Shown: piece after piece, positions 1-12,271 of the stretch
Position numbering within the stretch: the first letter of the stretch is position 1
Layout of the letters: every line of letters starts with the position of its first letter
Assembly: GCA_039602395.1 (NCBI GenBank)
Contig: JBCNJP010000017.1
Location: forward strand, 14,658,315 to 14,722,314
DNA: 64,000 bases
Origin: Deinandra increscens subsp. villosa
Taxonomy: Eukaryota; Streptophyta; Magnoliopsida; Asterales; Asteraceae
Direction of reading: 5' to 3'
Translations under genes and position numbers: made by a program
The notes under the pieces: generated by a model
The model's database searches: none
Told to the model about the DNA's origin: nothing
The model's input: the letters and a program-made list of their open reading frames with translations, nothing else

Positions 1-2576
1 AATTCTGAGAAAAGGTTCTCCCTTAGCCTTGTGATTTCTTCAGCATCATTCCCTGTAATGATCATATCATCAACATATATGATGAGACACGTTACAAGTT
101 TACCTCTCCGCTTAAGAAAGAAAGTATGATCAGAGTTGCTTTGTTTAAAACCATATTTCTTCATTGCAAGGGTGAATCTTCCAAACCATGCCCGAGGTGA
201 CTGTTTGAGGCCATAAAGGGATTTCTTCAGTTTGCATACTTCTTTCATCTTGAAGTTTTCTGTGAATCCAGGGGGTGCTTCCATGTAAACTTCTTCTTTT
301 AATTCTCCATGTAGGAAGGCATTTGTCACATCGAATTGATGAAGGGGCCAGTCTTTATTGGCGGCTATTGAGAATAGAACTCTAATTGTGTCTATTTTAG
401 CAACTGGAGAAAAAGTCTCTGAATAGTCGATTCCATATGTCTGAGTGTACCCTTTTGCGACTAAACGCGCCTTATATCTTTCAATGGTTCCATCTGGCTT
501 GTGTTTGATTGAGAAGACCCAGCGACATCCCACGACTTTCTTTCCTGATGGAAGAATGCATTTTTCCCACGTGTCATTCTTTTTTAGTGCACCCATTTCC
601 AACTCCATTGCATTTCTCCAATTTTGTGATTTCAAGGCTTGTTCTACACTGTTGGGAATTTGTTCAGAATATAGTGATGACTCAAAGGCTTTAGCATCTG
701 GAGTTAAGTTTCCTTTGGCAAGACTAGCTATAGGAAACTTGGCACTTCTGGATTGTTTTTCTGGTGTGTATCGCTTTGGAGGAACTCCCCGGTTGGATCT
801 TGGTGGTAGGACATATCTTCCAGAAGTGTCATCTTGTGTCTGATCTTCTTGTGATTCACTCAACTCTGTTGCTATTTCATCAACAATTTCATGAGTTTCA
901 TTAGTTTGATCACACTCATGGGTTTGAGAATTACTTACCTCGGATACAGGGTCAGGAGGAGTTGGAGTAGTGTTACTGATCGCTTCAGGTTGTTGTGGAC
1001 TTAGTGACTCATTTAGGATGTTGTGGCCTATCTCTTCTTCCGATGATATGCTTCGGAGCCAACTCAGTGTGTCATTCATCTCTTTCTCCCCCTCACCACC
1101 GTGTTGGGATTTGTAAAAGAACTCTGTTTCAAGGAAATCACAATTCATGGTGGTGTATATGTGACGTTTTCGGGGGCTATAACATCGATACCCTTTTTGA
1201 TTGACTCCATATCCTACAAACACACACTTTTCTGCACATGGGTCGAGTTTGGTCCTGTCAGTTTTGGGTATGTGGACAAAAACAGAACACCCAAAGATTC
1301 GTGGTTCAAGGGTAAGGGTTGGTGGTATTTTAGTGAATTTAGATAAGGTTTGTAGCGGGGTTTTTAGGTCAAGGGCCTTGGTTGGTAATCTGTTGATAAG
1401 GTAGGTAGCAGTTGCTACGGCCTCAGGCCAGAAGGACTTAGGGGCTTGGGATTCAATAAGAAGGGCACGTGTTATCTCAAGTAGGATACGGTTCTTTCGT
1501 TCTACCATACCATTTTGTTCGGGAGTGTGAGGACATGAAGTTTGGTGGATTATTCCCTTTGTTTGACAAAATTGCTTCATCGAAGCATTAACAAATTCAC
1601 CCCCGTTATCGGATCTTAGGGTTTTGATATTTGTTTGGAATTGTGTTTGAATCATTGTATAGAATATACTGAATTTATCAAATACTTCAGACTTGTGTTT
1701 TAAGAAATAAATCCATGTCATACGAGTGCAGTCATCAACAAATAGTAAGGAGAAACGAAAGTTTTGCCCCCCGATGACCTCAGCGGGCCCCCAAACGTCC
1801 GAATGAATTAATGAAAAAGGTGAACCAACCCTAGTGTTGTTTATTTTAAAGGAGCGTCTATGACTTTTAGCTAACGCACACACTTCACACTCTAGCACTT
1901 TATTTGAAGGGAATATATTTGGAAACAATAGGTGTAAATACCCGATGGATGGGTGCCCCAATCGTCTATGCCATAGCCAAGCTTCTCTATTTGTAGTACC
2001 ATAAGCAAGCATTGCAGTTCCTTCTTGAGTCACTTCGTCCACATAATACAATCCTTGACATTCAGTGCCACGTCCAATGATCGCCCTTGTCCTGATATCC
2101 TGTAAAATACAAAAGGTAGGATGCATAACAACCGTACAGTTCAACTCTTTTGTAATGTGACTTATAGATAACAATTTATGAGACAAAGTTGGTATATAAA
2201 GACAATTTGATAACTTCATTGTAGGAGAGATTTTAATCGTTCCTCCACCTTGAACGGTAACAATTTCCCCGTTAGCCGTTTGGATATGTGTTTTTCCCGG
2301 TTTGGACCGTGAAATAATATCTGAAGCTTCAAATGTCATTGTGTCGGTAGCGCCACAATCAAGAATCCAAGCTTTATTTCTTTTGTCACATTCTTTTGCT
2401 ACATTTGCCTTCCCTATTAAATTTTTCTCACAATTTTGAGGAATCCCCCTTACAATATTAAAATCATGAGGGGTAGTTTTTGACAAGTCAATAATTTCAC
2501 TAGATAAAACTTTAGGGTTTATAAAAGATGAGGGGTTAAAAATATTATTTGATAGAGTATAAGGGTGTTTTTTTGG
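1..2576 (-). CDS. Ty1/copia pol (protease, integrase, partial reverse transcriptase)
   Basis: Translating the minus strand by hand gives one open frame from about 2576 to the window edge. In order it shows an aspartic protease motif (DCGATDT, about 2345-2365), a GAG-pre-integrase HHCC zinc finger (WHRRLGH ... CEVC, about 1870-1985), an integrase catalytic core with SDVWG, DNGGEF and the glutamate in NGMVERKNR (about 1470-1800), a variable linker, and RT with the KARLVAKGYTQ block and the YVDDM catalytic motif (about 70-90). The polyprotein enters in a different frame from the gag ORF: the two frames meet at an A-run (T-run on the plus strand, about 2569-2577). Whether this is a one-base slip or a natural shift cannot be told here; a slip is likelier because copia elements usually use one ORF. 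Confidence 0.9.
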
Positions 2577-3093
2577 AAAAATTGGAAAAACCAGAGACGG
2601 GGAATGGGATTAAATTCCCAAATCCCTTACTGTTACCCCTTTTCAATTTAGAAGCCCTAATTGAGTTGCAACCAAAGTCGTATTCCAATTTGCTACTGCC
2701 ACCGTCTTCCGAGTTGCTACCGCCATATTCTGAGCTGCTACCGCAACTGTCGGCGGTACCTTTGTTGCTTGTGACCTTGTTTTTATCGGTGCTCTCGGGG
2801 GTGATCCTCTTCCCTCCCCGCTTGCTACTGTTCCACCACTCAGGAGATCCACCGAGATTCATCTCGCCGTGCTTGGTTAAGTGACAGCGGCTCCGCATGA
2901 GACAAGATTCATCTCGCCAGAATGGCGACCCGGTTGTTTTACCTCGGTCCGACAGACGACGCTGACCTCTTGATAAGAGCCCTAGCCGGGTTGCTTTGAG
3001 GCTGTCAGGTAATATTTGTTTTGAGTTTTGGTTGAGCCAGTTTATGAGAATATTGGCTTTTTTGATGTTGGGAGTATTGATTATTGTTGCCAT
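2545..3093 (-). pseudogene. Ty1/copia gag remnant, rearranged
   Basis: A 182-residue frame begins about 80 bases inside the primer site, the expected place for gag. Only the tail of gag is recognisable: a SPEWW segment followed by a KRGGKR stretch (residues about 82-95), which in copia gag follows the CCHC zinc knuckle. The knuckle itself is not intact, and the roughly 200-residue gag core (UBN2-type) that should precede it is missing. Two near-identical 14-base stretches (agattcatctcgcc, near 2855 and 2908) lie in the same region and may mark a rearrangement. The frame ends at a TAA beside the A-run that also separates it from pol. Probably non-functional. Confidence 0.7.
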
Positions 3094-3174
3094 CTACTCC
3101 AGACATGGCAGCCTGTTTGATAGGGTAATGGACAGGTAAGTGATGAGCAGTATGATCCTAAGATCAGAAACACT

Positions 3175-3186
3175 GCTCTGATACCA
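3175..3186 (-). other. Primer binding site of the copia element
   Basis: The minus strand reads TGGTATCAGAGC immediately next to the LTR end, the standard plant site complementary to the 3' end of initiator methionine tRNA. Confidence 0.93.
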
Positions 3187-3389
3187 TGTTAACTTGATAA
3201 TCAAATGATTGGGATGAAGATGAATTGAGATTATATTTTTTCTGATGTGATTTACACAACTAGTTACACGGTATAAATACAAGAAGAAAACAACTAAACA
3301 TGGAAATATGGCTGTCATCCTGGCTGTACTTTTGCTGTAATCTTCCTGTCACTGACCCCTAAAATATTTTTATGGTTTATTTTCTAACA
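3187..3389 (-). repeat. 5' LTR of the copia element (203 bp)
   Basis: Bounded by TGTTA at 3187 and TAACA at 3389, a 5-bp inverted terminal repeat with the TG...CA ends of LTRs, and abutting the primer site exactly. The length is short but normal for copia LTRs. The partner LTR is outside the window. Confidence 0.85.
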
Positions 3390-4919
3390 TTATGTGTTAC
3401 CAAAGGTTTTACTGACTGGTTGAAGATCGTTGCGTTGAAACAGTGATTAGTGTGTTTTATGTGTTAACGAAGGTTTTAAACATGGATTAGTGTGGGATGG
3501 TTAGTGGAAATACTGACCGGTTGAAGATTGTTGCGTTGAAACTGTGATTCGATGATGAGAGATATTGATCCAAACCTGCAATCAGATACAAAAAATAAAG
3601 ATATCAGGAACTCTAAAAAAACAATAAACAACAGTCGAACTTACCGATCTGTTAGTTCATCAATAAAGCAACCTAATCTCAAAACCGCAACACAACTTGA
3701 TGAGGGAAGACATCGGGAAGAAATCGGAGAAAACAAAAAGAGAAGAAATACAAATTCAGACCTGCTTGTTCATTGGATGAATCCCTAACCCTAAGATGAA
3801 GCAAATGATCAAAACGGTTTCCAGATTTAACCCGCGTCTTCCACCACAAAACACGGTTCCCCCTCCCACCGACTCTTTTACGATTAGGACTCTGTAGGAG
3901 GCGCCGGTGAATGTGAAGAGAAATGTGAAATATGAAGACGAAAAGGTATGGGAGACAATGGGCAGGTAAGGGGGACGCCGATGGATGGGATATGGGAGAC
4001 ATGCACAGTCAATAGGTAGGTATGGGAGATATCACAGTTCAAATTAGCAATAAAATAATGCCTTTTAATCAAAACACAATAAAATATTAAGTTATATTAG
4101 AATGCAAGTTGTATAATGATATGAACTTATGATGTTTAATTTAACAAAACCAGCTCACTTACACATTAGAGGTCCCATAATACTATTAATTAGTGTACTT
4201 GTTATAACATAGGAGGGTCCATGTATATTCTATTACAAAATGAGTATAAGTGATTTTTAGAGGAATTTTGGTGTGAGAATAAAGCTAGCGTTGACATGTG
4301 TTAATAAATTGCTCGATAACAATAGATGTTGCTTATTTAATTTTTTAAAACAACTATTACCTTGTTTATCATTTTAAAATTCTGAGATGTACTCACAAGT
4401 CCCACTGTTCAACCCACATGTATTTTCCTTATTAGTTTGCTTGGGCGGTGCCTCTCCGTCTTCTTTATATTAACGACATATACCATTCTTATTTGTTGGT
4501 GTGGGCGGTGACCACTATCTCTGCTAATTATACACGTGTAGCTCAATAATAAAATGTTCATGTGCGTCTGTATTATATTTTGCCAGTTGCCCCTTGGTTT
4601 GTCCCCTAAATTTCTTTATCTCTCTAGAATTCTTTATCTCTCCATTGAATCTCTTCGCTATTTTCACACACACACACTCCCTCTCTCTCTACGGATCTTC
4701 TTAGATTTGTTTTTGTTTCATTTTAGGGGTTAGGTCTGAAGCTACATATCTGTTGTTGGGAGATGTTGGCGTCGTTGCTCCATTTCCAGCGATGATCGTC
4801 GTCAACCGGCTTCACAACCGTGAGTTGAAGTGGTGACGTCCACTGAGAAAGAAAAGGCATCTACGTTACATTTGTTGTTCTTTATCCGACGATGCGTCGA
4901 CCGGCATTACAACCGGTTT
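3390..4919. other. Non-coding flank between the copia and CACTA elements
   Basis: No supported gene. It contains two near-identical copies of a segment of about 38 bp (3411-3448 and 3512-3549), plus a stretch (4378-4460) that recurs diverged on the far side of the CACTA element at 20021-20100. The part from about 4620 on is pyrimidine-rich with CA and CT runs, as in a leader or LTR, and was interrupted by the CACTA insertion. Confidence 0.6.
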
Positions 4920-4949
4920 CACTACGTCAAACCTAACCTTTGGCCACGG
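4920..4949 (+). repeat. CACTA left terminal inverted repeat
   Basis: Thirty bases in two matching blocks of 12 (CACTACGTCAAA and CTTTGGCCACGG) around six non-matching bases when compared with the right end. Confidence 0.93.
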
Positions 4950-5094
4950 AAAAAAACCGTGACAAAAGGTGTTTGTCACGTTTTTTTTTCCATTCCAAAC
5001 GACACCATAGGTGCCGTCACCATATGTACCCTACGGCCACGTTACAATATCAGTGGCTGAAGCCACCTATAAGCGTGGCTAAAGGGTACCAATA

Positions 5095-5960
5095 TTTGTT
5101 GTTGTAATCAAACAATTCTTCAGAAAAGCGTGGCGAAAGGGTTCCAACGGCCACATGTGTTTGGTTAACGTGGCCTTTGGTATTTTATGGTCACGTATAT
5201 TCGTGTTTTAGCCACATACATTATAAAAATACGTGGCCAAAGGGTTGCTGAAATCATACATTTTGTCACAGTACGAGTGGCCAAAGGGTGGCAACGGCCA
5301 CGTTAAAATATGAATGGCGTGGCCTTTGGTATTATATGGTCACGTATATTTGTGTTTTAGCCACATATGTTATAAAAAAACGTGGCCAAATGGGTTGCTG
5401 AAATTATAATTTTTGTCCCAATACGCGTGGCCAAAGGGTGGCAACCGCCACGTTAAAATATGAATAGCGTGGCCTTTGGTATTATATGGTCACGTATATT
5501 TGTGTTTTAGTCACATATGATATGAAAAAACGTGGCCAAATGGGTTGCTGAAATCATAAATTTTGTCCCAATAAGCGTGGCCAAAGGGTGACAACTGCCA
5601 CATTAAAATATAAAAAGCGTGGCCTTTGGTATTATATGGTCACGTATATTTGTGTTTTAGCCACATATATTTGGAAAAAAAAAGTGGCTAAAGGGTAGTT
5701 GAAATCAGATATTTTGTCCCAATACGCGTGGCCAAATGGTGGCAACGACGACGTTAAGATATAAAAAGCGTGACCTTTGGTATTATATGGTCACGTATAT
5801 TTGTGTTTTAGCCACATATAATTGGAAAAAAAAAAAGTGGCCAAAGGGTAGTTGAAATCAGATAATTTGTCCCAATAAGCGTGGCCAAATGGTGGCAACG
5901 GCCACATTAAAATATAAAAAGTGTGGCCTTTGGTATTATATATATGGTCACATATATTTT
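5095..5960. repeat. CACTA left subterminal repeats, about 150-bp unit
   Basis: About five to six copies of a unit of roughly 150 bp; the marker ggcctttggt recurs near 5172, 5321, 5471, 5621, 5772 and 5925. Each unit carries GTGGCCAAA and GGCCACG words in opposing orientation. Such subterminal motifs are the binding sites of the TNPA-class protein in En/Spm; their use here is inferred. Confidence 0.88.
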
Positions 5961-6123
5961 CTTAATTAATTACAATTAATTATATATTAATTAATTAGTA
6001 TAGAGAAACCTTAAAAATCATATATTATAATTAAAAATTAATGTACATACACTAATCATGACGCTGTTCAAAAAGATAACATACGACACTAGCTAATCAA
6101 AGTTTAATTTCTATAATAATTAA

Positions 6124-6284
6124 TTATAATTTCTTGTCCGTGCTGATCAGCTGCTTCTGCTGGTGCCGTGTGATTTTTCTATTTATCACATTTTGATTCT
6201 TCAGCTGGTTTGGTGTTACGTACACTTTCGGCATCTTTTTCCGATCATTATTTACCTGGAAACATGACAAATAAAACCGATCAG

Positions 6285-6316
<32 letters not shown>

Positions 6317-9300
6317 AAGTTAATTAATTAGCGGATACGATTAATTAATGTAGTAATTACCGGCTGTGATCTATCTGACTTGTTATTAGAATGAAGGATC
6401 ATTCGGTTCATCGGCCATGCAATAATATATTTATTTTCAACCTCCGAAAGCGTTGTTTTACCATCTACTGGGAATGGTAAAAATGTTGCACCCTTTTTGA
6501 CCTGATAAACTCTAATTCTACGGCAACCAGGAGCTAATGGACTTCCATGAATCTTCTCATCTTTTTGTTTTGGTAATAATTCAGCCATTCCCACGACGTT
6601 CAGTGGATCCCCCTCCATGTGCAACGTCGCAGTTTGGCTCCCCTGATCAGAAGTGACATAATAATAATAATAATAATATTAATTATAGCATATATATAAA
6701 CAATTAATTAATTAAAGTAAAAAATATAATACAAAAATTGTGGTATATACTAATCTATATACCTCTTGGATTACTGGCTGCAGATCGGTAGCAGCTGCAA
6801 TGGCATCATAATTATTTGGTTTTTCCAACTGAAGATCACTCTTCTTAGGAGCTGCAGGTTTTGCATGTCTCTTATTCTTTTCCTAAATTGACACCATGTA
6901 ATTAACTGATTAGTAACATATATATTAATTAACGATAACGTCAAAGCGATTTGTCAAATTTCTAAATTAATTATATATATATATATACCACTTCCTGCTC
7001 TGATGCCCCAGCATCACTGGCTGCAGCAGCTGCTGCTTCTGTCATTTTTCTCTTTCTCACCTAAAGACAGCATCAGCATTTAATTAAATGATCATATAGC
7101 AATTAGTTATAAGGGAAGTACACAACTGTGTAAATTAAAATAGTTACCCTTTCCTTTTGCGACGCTGTTGTAGATGGAGGAGTGTGTTGTGATAGAGTCG
7201 CAGAAGAGACCTACAATTCAATTAATTAATAAAATCATATCGATCATAACCGGCTAAACATTAGTTAACTATCCTGATGAACTTTAACTATCCTGATGAA
7301 CTTATCATAGCCGGCACAGTTAATTATTAATTATATTCCGGAACAACTCTAACTATCCTGATGAACTTTAACTATCCTGATGAACTTTACCTATACTGCT
7401 GAACTTTAACTATCCGGATGAACTATAACCAACACGGTTAACTATAACTAGGGACGCATGTTCATCCAGATGAACTAGCTAGAATCTTCCGGATCAACTC
7501 TAACTATCCCGATGAACTCTAACTATCCTGATGAACTTTTTACTATCCTGATGAACCTTACCTATCCTGAGGAACTTTAACTATCCGGATGAACTCTAAC
7601 TATCCGGATGAACTATAAGTAGAGACGCATGTTCATCCAGATGAACTAGAATCTTCCAGATCAACTCAAATTCAGAACTGTTTCAAATCCGTACCTTATC
7701 GGCCGACCTTTGAGATGAGTTTGATTGAGTAGATTGTTTCCGCGATGTATTGCGCGCAGAATTGATCATGTCCTACGTACAATTAATTCAATTAGTTAAT
7801 TAATTAATAAATAAATATATATATATATATATATATAGTTTGTCCCTTACAGACGCTCTAGGAACTTGTTTATCTTGAATCACAGACTCCATAGCCGCCA
7901 TAAGCTTATCAATTCTCTCATCCTGTGATTTAACCATATCAGTGAGGCGCTCAACCTCTTGATCCTTTTTCTCACGCAGCTGTCTTTCATTTTTTAGTTC
8001 CGCCTCAAGTTTTTCGATCCGTTCTTTCGATCGCCCTTTTGGAGCACCCCAATATCCACGGGAAGTCACTCCATACCCAATACCTTTTAGGTATCCACCC
8101 CTTTCCTTGCCAAGGACCAGTGTCAGGGCATCCGTTCCCGGTTCTACTGTCACAAACCCCGCATTTATCTTTGTTTCATTCTCGGCCTGCAGTAATATAA
8201 TTTAGTTAATTTAATGAGGTGCTGTTAATTTTTAACATGTGAATAATTAGGTATATATATAGCAATTAAACTTACTATATCATCTGCTATGCCCTTCACC
8301 ACAGGGGTTTTGTATTCCCCCTCTTTATTTACCCTTCCTTTCCTCCACATAAACGCTCGAGAGGGGCAATCATCAGCTGCAATTTCTTTGTTTTGTACCT
8401 TGTATTATAATAATAATATATATCAGACTTGAAACATAAACGTTCTTAACCATGACTGGGTGTAACACACTTAGCTTATTACCAGTTTTTCTCTCAGAAA
8501 GACGTATCCTCCCCGCCCCATTGAATGATCATAAGTATAATTTGCTCGAACCTCTTTTCCAATCTTTGACGCAGCCTTTCCAACAGAACAGTAGGATATA
8601 TAATTATAATCTCATTAATTAACACTTATTAGCTTACTTAATTAATGAAATCTGCAGATTGAATTGAATAAAAACCTTGAATTCTTCAGATCTTGTATAT
8701 GCTACAAATCTGTCCCAGTCTTCTTTTTTCACAATAGTGCGATACATCTTTGGAACTTTCTCAAGCACGGTGGGTTTTGCTAGGTTGGGACGAATGTGTT
8801 TTTCCAACATATTTTTTCTAAAACTCCTTAGCAACCCACCAAGCCGTACCATTATAGCTCCCCTTCGACAGTCATCAATTTTGAAATATTTCTATAAAAA
8901 TAACATATGACAGGATATTTTAGTCGCATGGAATTCAATAACAAACCTAATATGAGAAAATGTTTAATCTGTTTCATAACCTGAATCGCTGCCCACATTT
9001 TGTTCTTGTCCTCTATTGGCACCTTCCTCCATTCTAGATACCTCAATCCAACCCCTGCCCTTACAATGTCTCCCATAAAACTCGAAAATTTTGCTCTATG
9101 GACCCCGCCAACCCTTCCCAGTGCATCAAATGTTAGTGGCCATTTTTCCTCACCATTTTTCTCAAATCTGGCACGCCACTTTACCAACCGCGTCATCCCC
9201 CTCTTGTTTGCTTGGGGAGCAGAGGCTTCCCCATTCTCATTGTCGACTACTTGGGTATCAACTTGGGCATCATTTTCGACTTGGGCATCAATGTTTTCCA

Positions 9301-9433
9301 TGTCCTCTTCACCCGAATCATCGTCAGTATTGTTATCCATTTCCTCTTCATTATCCGAATGATCGGCATTGTTATACATTCCATCATCTTCCGAATAATA
9401 TTCATTGTCATATGCTTCACCTTCAATTTCCAT
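6124..9433 (-). CDS. TNPA-like CACTA protein, plant transposase (Ptta/En/Spm) family, 11 exons
   Basis: Exons by hand: 9433-8981, 8891-8676, 8575-8483, 8398-8276, 8186-7851, 7772-7695, 7210-7148, 7060-6989, 6882-6763, 6642-6361, 6255-6124. All introns begin GT, end AG and are phase 0, and the joined frame of 655 codons has no stop. Residues 1-75 are acidic (D/E-rich). About 80-300 resemble the plant transposase Ptta/En/Spm family (WRARFEKNG, MYRTIVKKEDW, MGRGGYVFLREKL, PSRAFMWRKGR). About 335-400 form a predicted coiled coil (RIEKLEAELKNERQLREKK). Residues 519-612 resemble the DUF8039-type domain of plant CACTA proteins, and the tail is basic. Role inferred from the family: binds subterminal repeats and assists the TNP2-type transposase in the nucleus. 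It is divergent from the transposase gene. The exon 3 acceptor is the least certain junction. Confidence 0.86.
7255..7660. repeat. Short tandem repeats in a TNPA-like gene intron
   Basis: The 484-bp intron between exons 6 and 7 holds many copies of an approximately 19-20-bp unit with the core CCTGATGAACT or CCGGATGAACT, plus two copies of the palindrome GTTCATCCAGATGAAC. The same core recurs elsewhere in this CACTA element. Confidence 0.85.
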
Positions 9434-10030
9434 TGTTAAATCAGATGAATCATGTAGATGACAGTGAAATAAATAGAGAATTAATGAAATAAATGCGATG
9501 GAATAATTAAGATGAAATAATTGAGATGAAAATGATCTACTGAAGATGACAGTGAAATTAATATATACTGACGGGAATTAGGTAGTGATCTTCTGAAGAT
9601 GATAGTGTGATGAATCCGGAACTGATCAATCAATTAGGTAGATGAACTTTTAGTGATATGGAAGAAGAGAGTAATGAATCGTTTTGGTGATAAAGTTTTG
9701 GTTAGAGGGAGTTGAATAGGAACTGATCAATGAATTTTGGGAAATTTGAAAAATGGTGGGAAGTAATTTGGGGATTAATAGGATCGATCCGGGTGAAAAC
9801 ATCTCAGCTAATAAGGACGTGACAACATTTATCGGATTTAATATAAACTCAATTAATACGATTTGCGTTAATATTTATCTTGAATTTTAAAGAGTTAACA
9901 TGGACTCAAAAAGTTAAAACCACCAAACCACAGGAACGCAAATCGTATTTAACTTTATTTTAAACATACCTTTAAAATAATCTTTAAATGTAAAATGGAA
10001 TACTAAGCAATAAATTTAATGATAATTGTA
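9434..10030. other. Upstream region of the TNPA-like gene
   Basis: Non-coding, with scattered gatgaa and tgaagatga words. It should contain the promoter for the minus-strand gene, but no convincing TATA element can be assigned by eye. Confidence 0.4.
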
Positions 10031-10034
10031 TCCT

Positions 10035-11545
10035 AAAATGACCCTCATTGCCCCTAAACACACCTTATTGGGCCGTCATTGGTCCTAACCATGCTTATTG
10101 GTTACATACACACCTTACTGGGACTTATTGGTTCTAACCGACCTCATTGCCCTACTAAACACACCTTATTGGGCCATCATTGGTCCTAAACATAATTTAT
10201 TGGTTATATACACACCTTATTGTGCCATCATTGGTCCTAAACATGCTTATTAGTTACATACACACCTTATTGGGACTAATTGGTCCCAACTGGCCCTCGT
10301 TTCCCCTAAACACACCTTATTGGGTCTCATTGGTCCTAAACACAACTTATTTGTTACATACACACCTTATTGGGCCATCATTGCTCCTAAACATGCTTAT
10401 TGGTTACATACACACCTTACTGGGACTCATTGGTCCCAACAGGCCCTCGTTTCCCCTAAACACACCTTATTGGGTCTCATTGGTCCTAAACACAACTTAT
10501 TTGTTACATACACCTTATTGGGTCTTAATGTTCCTAAACACAACTTATTTGTTACATACACACCTTATTGGGCCATCATTGGTCCTAAACATGCCTATTG
10601 GTTACATACACACCTTACTGGGACTCATTGGTCCCAACTGGCCCTCGTTTCCCCTAAACTCACCTTATTGGGTCTCATTGGTCCTAAACACAACTTATTT
10701 GTTACATACACACCTTATTGGGCCATCATTGCTCCTAAACATGCTTATTGGTTACATACACACCTTACTGGGACTCATTGGTCCCAACAGGCCCTCGTTT
10801 CACCTAAACACACCTTATTGGGTCTCATTGGTCCTAAACACAACTTATTTGTTACATACACCTTATTGGGTCTCATTGGTCCTAAACACAACTTATTTGT
10901 TACATACACACCTTATTGGGCCATCATTGCTCCTAAACATGCTTATTGGTTACATACACACCTTACTGGGACTCATTGGTCCCAACAGGCCCTCGTTTCC
11001 CCTAAACACACCTTATTGGGTCTCATTGGTCCTAAACACAACTTATTTGTTACATACACCTTATTGGGTCTCAATGTTCCTAAACACAACTTATTTGTTA
11101 CATACACACCTTATTGGGCCATCATTGGTCCTAAACATGCCTATTGGTTACATACACACCTTACTGGGACTCATTGGTCCCAACTGGCCCTCGTTTCCCC
11201 TAAACTCACCTTATTGGGTCTCATTGGTCCTAAACACAACTTATTTGTTACATACACACCTTATTGGGCCATCATTGCTCCTAAACATGCTTATTGGTTA
11301 CATACACACCTTACTGGGACTCATTGGTCCCAACAGGCCCTCGTTTCCCCTAAACACACCTTATTGGGTCTCATTGGTCCTAAACACAACTTATTTGTTA
11401 CATACACACCTTATTGGCCCATCATTGGTTCTAAACACAACTTATTGGTTACATACACACCAATTGGGCCATCATTGGTTCTAAACACAACTTATTGGTT
11501 ACTTACACACCTTATTTGGACTCATTGGTCCTAAACACATCAAAT
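10035..11545. repeat. Minisatellite with higher-order structure between the two CACTA genes
   Basis: Units of about 48-50 bp of the form cacaccttattggg ... cctaaaca ... gttacata are grouped into trimers (150 bp) and tetramers (198 bp). The tgggtctcat boundary recurs at spacings of 150, 198, 150, 198, 198 and 150, and one distinctive segment repeats 546 bp later (150+198+198). All these periods are multiples of three, so two forward frames stay open for over 1.2 kb. The resulting 434- and 404-residue ORFs are by-products of the repeat, with no domain. Confidence 0.93.
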
Positions 11546-12271
11546 TGACCCATTTGACCCCAAATTGACCCATTATTTAATTTTTATCTTAAATCTTTTT
11601 ATATAATTTATTTAGAATTATAATTCCCCAAAATTTAAGGGGGCGTTTAGTTGTGGAAAACAAGGGGTGTTTTCCATTTCTGTTTTCCAAAAAAACAAGG
11701 GAAACAGAAAATAGTGTTTTCTAAATTTTAACTAAAAATGGAAAACACCTTTTTTACTGTTTTCTAGGAAAACAGAAAATAGTGTTTTCTAAATTTTAAC
11801 TAAAAATGGAAAACACCTTTTTTACTGTTTTCTGTTTTCTATTTTCGTTTTCCAAATATATACAAAAGAAAATGGGCGTTCATTTTCTAGGGTTTATACG
11901 CACAACCGCTCGACCTCTCCTCCGTTACCTCCGTCGCCGTCTGCTCCAACGCATCGTCGACGGAAATCTAATGTAATGCAGAGATAGAAAACAGAAATGA
12001 TTTCAATAGGAAATTTGCGTTCTGTTTTTTGTGTTTAGGGTTTTTGATCGTCTCTGCATCAGTCTTTGATCGGATTGCAATTGTTGATCGTCTCTGTTTT
12101 CGAGGATTAGGGTTTTTGTTTAACAGATTGATTTAATAAACAAAAATAGATAAACAAGTATATAACAAAAAGTGGATTTCATACTACTGATTCCAATTCC
12201 ATACACAAAATTGTTTCCTAATTTACATGTTCATTCCTAAAAAAAAAAACAGAGCATTTGCATGTTGAGGT
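11546..12271. other. Non-coding spacer with a 65-bp tandem duplication
   Basis: A segment of about 65 bp (aaaacagaaaatagtg ... ttactgttttct) occurs twice in direct succession, near 11704-11830. The rest has no supported gene. The gggggcgtttagttgtgg at 11639 looks like a transposon end, but no matching inverse end was found. Confidence 0.6.

Larger units (their letters stand above)
1..3389 (-). mobile_element. Ty1/copia LTR retrotransposon, 5' part only (continues past window start)
   Basis: In minus orientation the order is 5' LTR (3187-3389), primer binding site, shortened gag, then protease, integrase and the start of reverse transcriptase, which is the Ty1/copia order (integrase before RT). 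The rest of RT, RNase H and the 3' LTR lie beyond position 1, so the target duplication cannot be tested. The pol frame carries no stop that I could find over about 2.5 kb, which suggests a fairly recent copy, although gag looks rearranged. Confidence 0.93.

Noticed and set aside
4620..4919. 5' UTR and start of a host gene before the CACTA insertion
   Set aside because: The CT-rich leader-like text is suggestive, but no coding exon could be followed on either side of the insertion.
10180..11534. ORFs of 434 and 404 residues with a repeated hydrophobic peptide
   Set aside because: They come from a minisatellite whose periods are multiples of three; two frames are open at once and neither has a domain.
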